In this document: positions 23,425-34,109 of the stretch, in pieces
Position numbering within the stretch: position 1 is the first letter of the stretch
Layout of the letters: the number at the start of each line of letters is the position of its first letter
NCBI GenBank assembly: GCA_020746995.1
Contig: JAGPXD010000003.1
Location: forward strand, 1,426,001-1,490,000
Reading direction: 5' to 3'
Origin: Plectosphaerella cucumerina
Taxonomy: Eukaryota > Ascomycota > Sordariomycetes > Glomerellales > Plectosphaerellaceae
DNA length: 64,000 nt
Made by a program: the position numbers and the translations under genes
Notes under the pieces: model-generated
Seen by the model: the letters and a program-made list of their open reading frames with translations, nothing else
Database searches by the model: none
Told to the model about the DNA's origin: nothing

Positions 23425-24556
23425 GGTGCAAATGGGTCTGTAGACGGTGATTTGTTGGGTTGAAAGTTGTTGGAAAGAGTCAATTGGGTTGAAAGGATGA
23501 TTTTGAAGACAAATAAACGACAGTAATCCCACGACCTTCTTATACTCGCAAGGCTCAATGCCAATGGCATCATCAAGTGCACGTTAGGGAGATGTCCGGG
23601 CTTACTTTGCCCGTTCGCTGGCGTCTATGACGCGGTTATAGCTCGCGCTCGACGGATAATTGCGCCAGCAACGCTCCAGAGACACCGTCTGAGACCGTTT
23701 CTTTTGTTGAAGCTCCGATCAATTGGGTGATCTGGGAAGATCGATATCGATGCCAGGCAAATCCTCCGATTGGGCGGGTCTGAAAGTCATGATGCAACGA
23801 GGCTGGTCGAGGAGATCAGGTCCGGGGTGTTCGGTGAGCTATCCAGATACACCGAGAGATCTCGGTGAACGGGCCAGGCCCTCGGTCTGATATCACCAGA
23901 CCTGACAGGGGTCACGGCGGTACCGGCAGCTGCCCCCTGACTCTTTCGCCCCCTGACCTGCATCGGCCCCTCCATCCTCGCCCAGCTGGGCTGCCTCCAG
24001 GCCTCCCACACACCGCTGACCGCCTTGATCTCCCCACGACTGCGACGCCATCTCCCCCAAACCACCCCACATTTACATCACACCGGGCCCAAGAGCCGCG
24101 TCCTCAGAGGCCCTGATTGCTGGAGAGGTCCCCGAGAGGCATCCCAAGAACCAGCAGACCAGGGAACAAAACGGATCGGGCCATGCAGGCGGTCAGCCGA
24201 GACCATTCACGATCAGGTTGGAGACGGGGGATGGACAAGGGTGCGATTTGAAGGGTCCTTCTGCTGCTCCCCTTCGCCACAGGCACACAATACACTGCCT
24301 CGTTTTGTGTTCCTCGCCCCTCTTTGAGTCGCCACGCATATTTCTTCCCTCAAGTACCCGACCAAGAAGCTGTTCCGCAGCTTGGACCCTGAATATCCCT
24401 CCCTCAACAAGGAGGCTCGGCTCAAAGAAACAACACATCACAGTCGCTACTTTTACCTCTGTTGCTGGCGTTGAGTTTCTTCTGCTTTTGTTACTGGCAT
24501 TGCGAACCGTTCGACTCGAGACACCGAACCGAGAACTACACCCAGACCCTCCCGCA
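23425..24556. other. intergenic: divergent promoter of the CHZ-like and Arg-rich genes
   Basis: 1.13 kb between two divergent starts, with a TATA box on the minus strand (listed). The frame of the Arg-rich gene stays open back to 24218, but that upstream part looks like leader sequence. No RNA gene was seen. Confidence 0.5.
23539..23544 (-). promoter_or_regulatory. TATA box of the CHZ-like gene
   Basis: Minus-strand TATAAG within CGAGTATAAG, about 115 nt upstream of the ATG at 23424. A plausible core promoter from sequence and spacing only. Confidence 0.45.
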
Positions 24557-25435
24557 ATGAGCCATCGCAGGCCGAGAGAGCAGGAATGGTCGCCCTACGA
24601 TAGCGACGAAGACCGTCGCCCCCGTCGCTCCACGCGACGAGACCCCGAGTCCGAGTACATCCGACCTTCAGGCTACGAATCGCCTCCCCCAAACTACACC
24701 GAAACACCCCGCGCACGCGACCGAGGCCGCAGCGACAGAGACGAACCCCGTCGCCAGCCGCGCCATCACTCGTCCGACGCTCACCGATCCTCGACGGCCC
24801 GTCGCCGCTACGACAACCCTTCCGACTCTGAGGACTCGGAAGAGGAATACCGTCGCCGCTCACGCAGGCAGAAGCCCAGGGACAGGGACGCCGACGATAG
24901 GGGCAGGCACTACCCCCCTCGAGCGGGCGGCGATGCCCGCCGCGGTCGCGAGGGAACATACTACCCCCCTCGCGCTGGTGAGGGTCGTCCAGCTGCCGCC
25001 CCGCGCGGGAGCAGCGCTGGCCCCCCGCCACCATCCCGCACACGCTCGTGGTCCGAGACGTTCGCCTCCTCGGGCGCCAAGGACAAGATGATGGCGGCGG
25101 GCAGCGCCGCGCTTGCGGCTGGTGCGGCCGAGGCGTGGCGATGCCGCAAGGACAAGGGGAAGCTGGTGGAGAAGGGGTTCAAGGTCGGCACGGCGGCGGC
25201 GGGAGCTGCGGCCGTGGCGGCGTTCAAGAATGGCGGGAAGGAGGCCGAGGCAAGGCGCGATGGGGGCAGGAGGGATGATAGGGGACGGAGGGATGACCGG
25301 TACGATGATCGGTATGATGACCGGCATGATGACCGGGGAGGTGGTGGTGGAGGAGGGAAGACGGATGCGATCAAGTCGGCGATTGGGGGGCTGTTGGTGC
25401 AGAAGATGGCGAGGGGGTTTATGGGAGGGAAGTGA
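24557..25435 (+). CDS. disordered Arg-rich protein with Ala/Gly-rich C-terminal segment
   Basis: Single exon, 292 aa from the ATG at 24557. The first 170 residues are dominated by Arg, Asp, Ser and Pro, with repeats such as RRPRRSTRRDPES and two near copies of YPPRAG, and should be disordered and strongly charged. Residues about 180-225 are rich in Ala and Gly (MMAAGSAALAAGAAEAW, KVGTAAAGAAAVAAFKNGG) and look like Gly-zipper helices that could pair or insert in a membrane. A tail of DDRYDD/DDRHDD repeats and a Gly run precede the end, MARGFMGGK. I do not recognise a characterised family. The frame remains open upstream to 24218, but the chosen ATG starts the compositionally coherent part. Confidence 0.72.
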   Translation: MSHRRPREQEWSPYDSDEDRRPRRSTRRDPESEYIRPSGYESPPPNYTETPRARDRGRSDRDEPRRQPRHHSSDAHRSSTARRRYDNPSDSEDSEEEYRRRSRRQKPRDRDADDRGRHYPPRAGGDARRGREGTYYPPRAGEGRPAAAPRGSSAGPPPPSRTRSWSETFASSGAKDKMMAAGSAALAAGAAEAWRCRKDKGKLVEKGFKVGTAAAGAAAVAAFKNGGKEAEARRDGGRRDDRGRRDDRYDDRYDDRHDDRGGGGGGGKTDAIKSAIGGLLVQKMARGFMGGK

Positions 25436-26046
25436 GGGATGAAGGTTATGGGTGATGAGGCATGATTTGCTTTTGATGCTGGCGTTGATTTAGAAGTTTC
25501 TTTGGGAGATTTGAAGCCGTCCAGACATGTCAGACAACCGGCTGGATATAATTCTTGATTCCCAAATACACGTCTCCTGTGCCCCCTTGGATGTGCTTGG
25601 GCTGCCCTGACGCTACCTTGGTACATCAATTTGTGACGGAGCTTCCCGACAAGCTCTACCATGACAGTTGACAGCTCGGTGACGGGATGATCTGGGGAGA
25701 GCTGTTGCGTCTAGCTGTCCTGGAATGCCAGGAAGACGCATCATGCGCATAACCTTAGCATCCAATGTCGATCCCATGCCCATGGTCATGACACGAGTGA
25801 CGGCATACAAGGTGTTCCCTTGATTTCCCCTGAGAACCCGAATCTTGTCGGAAAGCTCCGAACTTTGAAGTGAGGCTAGACATCGTCGCTTGAAAGCACG
25901 TCAGCACGCCTCCAGATGCACGCATCATTAAGCCTGAACTACCCTCGACAGCGCCATCTAGCTGGGGTATATTTCACCCCGTCAGCCGCCTGCTGGCCCT
26001 GGAAGCGCACATCGCAAACTTCATCAGGAAACTCACGTCGAACAAG
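25436..26046. other. intergenic, no gene recognised
   Basis: A 611-bp spacer between two plus-strand genes, holding the 3' region of the Arg-rich gene and the promoter of the TUDOR-type gene. No repeat or RNA gene seen. Confidence 0.45.
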
Positions 26047-26397
26047 ATGACCAAGTACAACAACGGCGACCAGGTCCGCTACAAGCCCGTGGGCGGTTCG
26101 TGCACCCGCCCCTTGCATCACGATGACCTCAGACCGTCAAATTAACGTCCCCACCGTAGGGCCCGACTCCAAGACGCCCGACAGCACGGGCACGATCAAG
26201 AGCGTGCTCACATCGCCAGGTCAGCAGGCGTCGCGAAACGTACAGGCCAGCGAGGAGGCGCCGCGGTATGAGGCGAGTAGAGATTGTGACCTCCAGGGTC
26301 GGATGGATGCTGACGGCGAGCATTGCAGATTGAGAATAGCAACACCGGGAAGACGTCCTCCATCAACGAGAGCAACATTCTGGGGCCTGCGAACTGA
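26047..26397 (+). CDS. small TUDOR-type (hypervirulence-associated, HVA1 family) protein
   Basis: Three exons, 26047-26095, 26160-26272 and 26329-26397, give 76 aa. The spliced product follows the HVA1 TUDOR family closely: GDQVRYKPVGGPDSKTPDS, TGTIKSVLTSPG, RNVQASEEAPRYEIENSNTG and a terminal NESNILG. The family name comes from a Cryptococcus protein linked to altered virulence; its biochemical role is unknown and is not implied here. The second intron is best read as GC-AG: the donor is GAG|GCGAGT and the acceptor GCAG, joining ...PRYE to IENS... in phase 0. The canonical GT alternatives either shift the frame or need a poor acceptor. Too short and fragmented to be found by open-frame length. 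Confidence 0.8.
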
Positions 26398-29263
26398 TGG
26401 CTACGGGCGAGGCTCTTTCGGAATGGTCTTCGGAGATGTTCAAAGACGGGGACATCTCAAAATACAACTTGGCTTTGTCAACGTCGCGCCCTTCGATCTC
26501 GATGTTTGATGCTTGATCCCGGAGGTATGTCCGACACAACTTGAACGTGGAACCTCGAATGTCGCAGTGTCAGGGTTTTCAAGGCCAGGCCGTGAGGCGA
26601 AAGTTCTGACACAAGCACAAAAAAAAAAGAAAAAAAAAAAAAAAGTCGAACAGAAGCCATTCAGGAGACGACTTCGTCCTCCCTTTCCCAAAAGATCGCG
26701 ATGATAAAGGAGCTTTTCCTCCGTGAGACCCGGAGGTGGACCAGGGATAAGCCAGTTCCCCGTCCCGCTGTGCCTGGCTCCCCCACGGCTGGCGGAGAAA
26801 GCAGCGGAACGGCTTTGACAGACGGGAAGAAAACAAGAGTTCTTGGAACCTGCATCGGAGGCCGTGCCGAAACCTGCCCTGATATATCCGTCTGTTTGCT
26901 TCAGACGCCCCCCGAGTCGAGGGCCAGGATAGGGCCAGCCAATCGACGCCCGGAAAGGCGCGGAGGACCTCCCTGAGTTTTTGAGTACGATTATTCGACG
27001 TAGGAGTGACGCAGGGATTGGGAAGACCCCCTTTTGATAAAGGCAGATCGCGCCCGCTTAAAACTTGGTACGGCATGTCATCTGAGGGGGTGCAGTCCTA
27101 GATGAGATGCAAGGACGGCATTAGGAGAGGGGTGCAGAATGTAGGTTTTCTGTTTTTGCTCGCACTCGGCGGGTATCTCGACGATTCCTGGTCCCAGTCA
27201 GCCAGTCCACCCCTCCTTTTCGTCTTCGTCGGGGAACCGGACTCGTGCGGGAACAAGGGCCGGTTATTATGGGTGGAGATGTGGTTCCCGATTGCAGTCC
27301 GGAGACGGCAGGTCGGGGCCGTGACAGGGACAGGGCAGGACAGACAGTGACAGTGTGCTCCAGCTCCAGCTGGAGGTGGCGAACTTTGAGGTTGTAGATT
27401 GGGGACGAGAGGTGGCTTGACCAACTAAGATTGTGGCGAGTATTCAGGCTGAAGTGCTGGTTTCAAGCATCGGTCTGTCCGGTGAGAGTTGCAACCTTTC
27501 TCGGTGAAACTGAACAGACAGAGTAACATTGTGTCGAGAGGCATGAGTCCTCTCCCCTCACCCGCCACACACCCACTCACCACTGGCACACCATCCGCGT
27601 CCTGATTTCCGGCATCCGCTCCCCCACGATGATGCTCAATCGTACTGGCTAGCCCGACGAATCGTGTGCGCCACAAGACGCGAATCGAGCATCCGTGGGA
27701 CAAGGCCCAAAGGCCCAAAAGGAGGGAGGGAGGGGCTGAGGGGCTTGAACGGGGATGCCGCGAGGCATCATGATCGCCATCTCTGTCGCCGATCGCCCTC
27801 CCTCAAAGCCGCCCCCCTTGCTGGCTTGCTGGGCTAAATGACCCAAAGCGGCGGAGGGGCCACGACGCAGCGACTGGGGTTGGAATTTTGGGTGAGGCGA
27901 AAAGGAAGACCTGGGCCACGTTTCCAAGGGGGTCCGTCGCTGTCTGACAGCTCTGGCTTGAGACTGAACCGGGGCCTCCATTCCATCGTCGAGTCTTCAC
28001 CTCGCATGTTCAAGCCTCCCCAAGCCACACAAACCATCCGATGTACCGTGATCACCTGGCCTTCAGGCCTGGGTCGATCCCCAATCCCCCTCCAGAGGCT
28101 AGTCGACGCACCTGAAATCGAGGAAGCGTTGTGGGCAAATAGATCAAGAAGTGAGGGTGCGCAAAAACGTCAGGATGAGGCCCCCCTCCCCTGGACGCTG
28201 GACGGAAGATCCACTGCCTGCGAAGCAAGTGCTTTTGCTTCCGGTGACCATCGAAGCTTTTGGCGCCCAGCCCCAGTCCGCTGCAAGGCAAGGCGCCTCG
28301 ATGGCGTAGAGTGTACTAGTACTAAAAGGACCCAGCGACAGGCCGGAGCAAAAGCTCCCCCCCGGACGACCACCACCACTCACAGGCACAGAGCACCACC
28401 ACACAAGAGGAGAGGCTCCGGGTCTCGCCCCCTCCCCAGAAGCAACGGCCCGCGCTGGGGGCTCGAACGCTCGCTCAGGGCAACGGGTACATGCAATCGC
28501 AGCAAGACACATCGTTGGTAGAGAGAGAACAGGATCTCCCTAAAAGCTTCCTCTTCCCGGCGGCCCCTCTCCCCCCTCAAGACAAACGGCTTCAAAGATC
28601 GATGCAAAACGGACGTCACTGGCGGAGCTTCTGATATTAGACAACTGCGAGTGATTCCTTCTCACCTCTCTTGGGTCCTGTCATCCCACGATCCACGAAA
28701 CTGAACCCCCCCTGGCTCCTCCGCCACTCTCATGTCCAATCTGAAATCGCCTTATATACGCCCATGGCATTCCTAAAAGTCCATCGAGCCTAGCCTCCCC
28801 TTCTCCTCTCCTTCCCGGTCTGGTTCTTTTCTTTTCGACCTGCCTGCCTGCATAACCTAGCAGCTTTCGCCACCCCCCGTTCTGTCCGGCCACGCCTTTC
28901 GCCCCCTCTCGCGCGTCCAGACCGTGTGTCGACCACGAGCTCGCTCGCTCGCTCGGCCGTAACAAGCAAACGAGCTGCCCTCGAGGGACAAGCCCTCTTC
29001 ATCACGTCCCGACTTTGCCTGGCCTTTCCCTTTTCACAGCTTCACGAGGCGTTACTCGCCTTCGTCCTTTGAAGCACACTCGAGATACCTGGCCGCCAAA
29101 GCCCCCTGTCGCGTCCAACATCGCTGCCCTGCCCGATCCGGCGGCAGACTGACTCGCTCCCCCGGCAGCAGTTCGAACAGCGAACAGCGCACTAGCAGCA
29201 CAGCAATCGGCGACTCGTACTGTCGTACCCGGGCGTGTCCATCTCCCGCTCGACCTGCGACCC
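26398..29263. other. long intergenic region upstream of the Zn2Cys6/bZIP-like factor
   Basis: 2.87 kb with overlapping open frames of up to 227 codons (27838-28521, plus) but no domain. It contains an A tract at 26619-26644, a TATATA at about 28754-28759 and, from about 28790, a pyrimidine-rich stretch with a short GCTC run, all consistent with a long promoter and 5' leader for the gene starting at 29264. Confidence 0.5.
26619..26644. repeat. A-rich homopolymer tract
   Basis: Twenty-five A residues interrupted by one G. No target-site duplication or retroelement sequence flanks it, so it is listed as simple sequence only. Confidence 0.9.
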
Positions 29264-30846
29264 ATGAGCGCAGCAGCAGCATCCCGTCGCAAGCCTCGCG
29301 TCTGTACGCGCGAGGCCTGCGAGACGTGTCGGGAGAAGAAGTCAAAAGTGAGCCCTTTTGGTGTTTGGAGGACCCCTTCCCCCCTAGCACATCCTAACAA
29401 TCAACCCGACAGTGCGATGGCGAACAACCATGCTCGAGATGTGAGGCTCGCGGCATCGAGTGCCACTACCAGGTCCGGAACCACCGCAGCAAGCGGAGCT
29501 TGCGCAACGAGCTCAACGCCCTGAAAGAGAAGCAGCGGCTTCAAGAGACGCTCCTCGCCGCTCTCCAGGACCCTCAGCGCCGCGAGGCCGCACTTCGCCT
29601 CCTCGAGACTGACGACCCAATGGCCGGTGTCGACGCCCTATTCCCACCCAAGCATGACCTCGACATCGACCCCCGGCAACCAGACTTTGACGCCCACGAC
29701 GACGCCGGCCAGAGCACATCCGGCTCACCAAGCCCATCTCCCCGGACCACAAACGTCCAGCACTTCGCCGGCTCCCCCCTACGCTCCAACTCAGTCGTCT
29801 CCAGCATCGCCGCGCGCTCCGACTCGTTCCCCATGCCCGCCATGGGAGACGCATACGCCGACCATATGAACCCCTTCTCCATGAGCGCCAACTCCCCCAT
29901 CTACGGCCAGTTCGCCACGCCCTTCCACGCCGGCGGTCCCAAGGCCAGCATGTCCTTCTCCGGCCCGGGCAACAGCGGCAACGTCTTCGCGCCGGCATGG
30001 CTGGACCCCTCGCTCAACGCCGACGGCTCTCAAGTCCAGCAACAGAACCCCCCGTTCTCGCAGTCCATGCCCGACTGGGACGGAAGCATGAACGACTCGT
30101 TCCGGAACTCGATCGGCGGAGGGGGCAATCCAGGTATTATGATGGCCCAGGGCGGCCCTCACCAGTTGCCTCAGACCTCTAACCTCTCCCATCTCGGCCA
30201 GTGGGATTCGCCGCACCCCCCAGCCGGCGCCGTCATCCCTAGCAGCGGTACTGCCACCGCAGGGACCGGTAGCAGACGTCTCTCTGGCTCCCACGACTCG
30301 GCCTCCTCGGTACCCAGCGCCAACAGCGTCCCCTCTCTCGCCAGCTCTGGCGCATCTTCTCTTCTCTCTCGGGCCTCCTTCGCGCCGCCTCCTCCCCCAG
30401 CGGCAGCAGCGACCCGAAAACAGCGCGCATCTGTTTCCTCTGCAACATCAACACACTCACAACCTCGCTCTCAGTCCCGCGAGCGTCACCGTCTGGCTTC
30501 AGCACGCAACTGGCACAAGCAGAAACAAGCCACCGTCGACCTTCAAGCGACCAAGATGCGCGTTGAGGCCCAGCACGCCGCCTTACGCGACGAGTACAAC
30601 GAAGTCCTCGGCCAGGTGCAACAGATCAAGCACGCCCTCCTCGGCCACGCCGCATGCAACGACCCGGCTATCAAGATGTGGTTGAAACGCGAGGCAGACG
30701 GCGTCATGACAGGGTACCGGCAACCAGAGGGGCAGGACATGACGGGAGACAGTAGCGGCATGTCTGCGCCCTTCTCGGGAGAGAACCCCGAGGGTGATGC
30801 GCCGGCGGACGATGCCATGATGAGGCAGGTGAATGTGAGGGCGTAA
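29264..30846 (+). CDS. transcription factor with N-terminal Zn2Cys6 cluster and C-terminal bZIP-like region
   Basis: Two exons, 29264-29347 and 29413-30846, give 505 aa. The intron (GTGAGC/CAG) falls between the second and third cysteine of a canonical cluster: Cys19, 22, 29, 35, 38 and 45, spacing CX2CX6CX5CX2CX6C. It is followed by a coiled-coil linker (RSLRNELNALKEKQRLQETL). A long Ser/Pro/Gly-rich middle should be disordered and may activate transcription. Near residues 380-455 lies a second DNA-binding-type block: the basic stretch RERHRLASARNWHKQKQ, then a heptad-patterned helix and HALLGHAACNDPAIKMWL, as in Atf-like fungal bZIPs. The usual basic-region Asn is His and a conserved Arg is Trp, so DNA contact by this part is doubtful and it may only dimerise. 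Predicted nuclear. Targets unknown. Confidence 0.82.
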
Positions 30847-30993
30847 TTTGGAAGCATACACGACATTTTGGGAAAACGGCGCATTCAGCGGGGTATGCAT
30901 TTGTTGTATTTTTATGACTTCACGGGTTTATGCGTTCATGGCGGAAAAATAACTCAATACATGCGCGAAAGGCTCGCGCCGGTTTGGGATTTT

Positions 30994-33686
30994 TCAAGAG
31001 ACTATGCACTGCTCATCGCGGGATTTCGTGGAAGATGTTCCCTCGGCACCGACGTATGTCCAGCGCAAGGTGTCGATCTTCCCCTTGAGCTGCACCGTCA
31101 CCGTCTCACCAGGTACCACGTCGAACCCGTTGTCGCTCAGCTCCATTCCTTCTTCCTCTTCGAAGACGAAGCTCTTGATTGGTTTTTCAGTTGAGATGCG
31201 CACTTCGCTGTCGTTGGGGGAGGCCTCGATACGGACGTTGCGGGAGGAGAAGTCGAGGTACTTGAGGGGGTGTGGCCAGGCTGTGTCTGTCGCTACCACT
31301 TGTCCGTCGACTCTGAGCACAGCGTGGACGACGAAGGGGTCGTACAACTCCCAGGCTGTGCCGTCTTCGTTGCCGGGCGTGGAGTGTGTATCCTTGATAA
31401 CTTCTGTCGTCGCATTGGCATCGGCCATTACGTCCTTGATGATGGCATCGCGGACCTCCTTCCCGGTACCAATCGAGATGAATTTCACCTCAAGCCGCGC
31501 CTTGACAGCCTCCACCCGCGAACTGGCGATCCAGACCTCAAACTCCGTCGTCATGGCCGCCGTGGGATCCGCATGCCCAGACGTCCAGTCAGGACAACTC
31601 CTTGACACCCCGACATCAAGCGGGCGCAAGGCGCGAGCGATGGCATAGTACGCCGGCTTCGGCACCCCGTGATAATCAACAACAGCCCACGACATGGTCG
31701 GCCAGCAATCGTTGAGCTGCCACACGAGCACGCCGCCGCAGCGCCGCGCACCAGGGGTACCCCACATGCGCCGCCAGGTCTTGTAGGCGAAATGCATGGC
31801 CTCCGCCTGCACAACCTGCGTCAGGTGCGTGTACCCGGGAAGATCGTAGCGGATCTGTAGGTTCTCAGCAACGTAAGTGACAAGGCGACGCTCATGGTCG
31901 ATGGCTTTGTTGCGGAAATCCATGGCGCGGGAGCCAGGGTGACGCTGGGAGGAAGAGGTGATCATGCGGTTTGTGGTGGAGAGATGGGGGTAGCCTTCCA
32001 TGCCGAATTCGCTGATGAAGCGGCCTGAGAGCTCGGAGCAGTCTTGGTAGCGCTTCATCTGGCCGTGCCAGACTAGGGTCGTCAGAGAGGGGGGTGTCAG
32101 GAGGCTTGGGGGAGACTTACTGTCCCACTGGTGGATGTCGCCCACCGTCGGGTCGGATGAGATCTTGCCATCTCCCCAGGGGCTGGTGGGATGGTACGGC
32201 ATGCCCGGATCCTCCTCTTCGACCAGCTTGGGGAGGAGGTACTCGTAGGTGTACCGCGCGGGGAACGTCGTCTTGAGCCACGACTGGGGGTCCTTGTCCT
32301 CGTAGTTGTACTCGAGCTTATACCGCTCCAGCACCTGATAGTCCTCGTTGCTGCCGGCCCAGATGACGACGGACGGGTGCGTCCTCATACGGCGCAGGTT
32401 CTGGCGCGCCTCATGCTCGACATTCTCCAGAAAAGCCGGGTAGGCGGGGTAGTTGCCGCAGGCAAAGGCAAAGTCATGCCAGATAAGGATGCCGAGCTCG
32501 TCACAGGCGTCGAGGAAGGCATCGTCTTCGTAGATGCCGCCACCCCAGACGCGGATCATGATCTGGTTGCCTCTGGCGAGGAGCTTCATCCAGGAGCGGT
32601 AGCGGTCGGGGGACATTTGCGCGAGGAAGCTGTCACCGGGGATCCAGCAGGAGCCGCCGGCGAAGACGTCGATGCCATTGATGCGGAAGTAGAAGGATTT
32701 GCCGTGGGAGTCGGGTTCCTGGATGAGTTCGCTACGGCGGAAGCCGATGAATTTCGTGGCCGCGTCAAGGCGGGTGTCGGCGCGAAGTAGCTCGGCTGAG
32801 AGCTGGTACCGGTCTTGGGCGCCGTAGCCAAAGGGATGCCAGAGGGAGACGTCGTCGAGGGTGAATTCAGCTCCGACCAGGCCGTCGGAGATGAAGGTGC
32901 TCTTCTCAAACACTTTCTTCCCGTCTCTCGAGAGTGAGAGTAGGACCCGGTCGGCATCACTGTCCGAGCCTCTGATACGCGCCACGAGCCGACCGGAAGC
33001 CGACTTGAAATCGTCAGACAAGGTGTACTGAGCCCAGACATCCTCCACCATGGACGTGTACTGCTCAAGATACACGGGCCTCCAGGGCCCAGCAGTCATC
33101 AGGATCGGGCCCCAATCCCAGCCCCAGTTGTACTGGGCCTTGCGGACGGGAATGCGGCTGTTCTCCGTCTGGCGGGACCAGTGCTGGTGCTCGGGGTGGC
33201 TCTCAACGAGCTCCCGACCGCGGAGCAGGGCCGAGTCGAAGATGATCTCGAGGGTGTTGCTGGCCCCAGGCTTGATGGCGTCGTCGACGGACACGCGGTA
33301 GCTGACGTGCATATTTTCGGCCTTGAGGATCTTGATTCCGTTGAGGGTGACTGTGGCCAAGGTGTCGAGTCCTTCGAAGACGAGGTCCGTGAAGGTGTGG
33401 CCCTCAGACGGCTGGGCCGGGGCGTCGAAAACGACGCGATAGACCCATTCCCTCTCTGCGATCCATTGCACTGCGAGCTCATTCGTGTCGATGAAGGGAT
33501 CGGGGATCCTGGGACGTCAGCTGTTGCATTCACGACAGCGGAGGTCGAGACTCACTTCTTGTTGGCCAGAAGATCAACATGCACCTGACTGGGTACCTTC
33601 AAGACGGGAAGCCATGCTTCTGGAGACTCATCGTCGCGCTGCCTGAAGGTCCAGCCGGTTTGAAGGTCGACACGAGAGCGAAGCAT
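30994..33686 (-). CDS. GH2 beta-mannosidase (MndB type)
   Basis: Removes terminal beta-D-mannose from manno-oligosaccharides. Three exons, 33686-33556, 33508-32121 and 32072-30994, give 865 aa, matching fungal beta-mannosidase B. There is no signal peptide (it starts MLRSRVDLQTGWTFRQ), so intracellular action is expected, unlike the secreted MndA type. The jelly-roll region includes NWGWDWGPI. The catalytic acid/base sits in WAGSNEDYQ and the nucleophile in FISEFGMEGYP. The second intron is 48 nt and leaves the frame open if retained; splicing it restores HQWDIWHGQ, and GTAAGT, CTGAC and CTAG signals are all present. Divergent from the b5/FMN dehydrogenase gene, with 423 bp shared between the starts. 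Confidence 0.93.
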
Positions 33687-34109
33687 GACGGGCTGTGAGG
33701 AGTGGAAGATGAGGGGAAAGTCGTGTCTCTCGAGGCCAGTCTGGACATGGCGACTGGCAGATACGAGTAGGTGACACGATGCCCAGAATGCCCAGAGATG
33801 TGGGCGTTTTCAAGCCACGACAGCCCCATCTCGGCGCCTCTTTCGCCGTTCATGAAAATGCCTTGTCCCGATGGTTCCGTTGACGAGTCGTGACACCTCC
33901 GGCTTGGAAGGGAAGACGGGAGGCGCGGGGGAAAATGGTGGGGTTCGGGGATTTGAGCTGCCATGGCCTGAAGGGGAAGCCGGGGTTTTGTATCCCCGGC
34001 GCCCCTTTCCCCGTGGTGAGGGATGCGGCCAATGTCAAACAGGCTTATTTGATGACCTTCATCTGAGTACGAGAGGAGGACGACAGCTCACATCCCCCAC
34101 ACCAGCAGC
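33687..34109. other. shared divergent promoter of beta-mannosidase and b5/FMN dehydrogenase genes
   Basis: 423 bp between the two start codons, so regulatory elements are probably shared. No obvious TATA box or repeated motif was recognised. Confidence 0.5.

Noticed and set aside
26619..26644. The A tract as the 3' tail of a retroposed element
   Set aside because: No flanking target-site duplication and no LINE/SINE or processed-gene sequence upstream of it; it overlaps ordinary spacer.
27838..28521. A 227-codon plus-strand frame in the long intergenic region
   Set aside because: No recognisable domain, random-like composition and no overlap with conserved motifs; likely a chance frame in GC-rich DNA.
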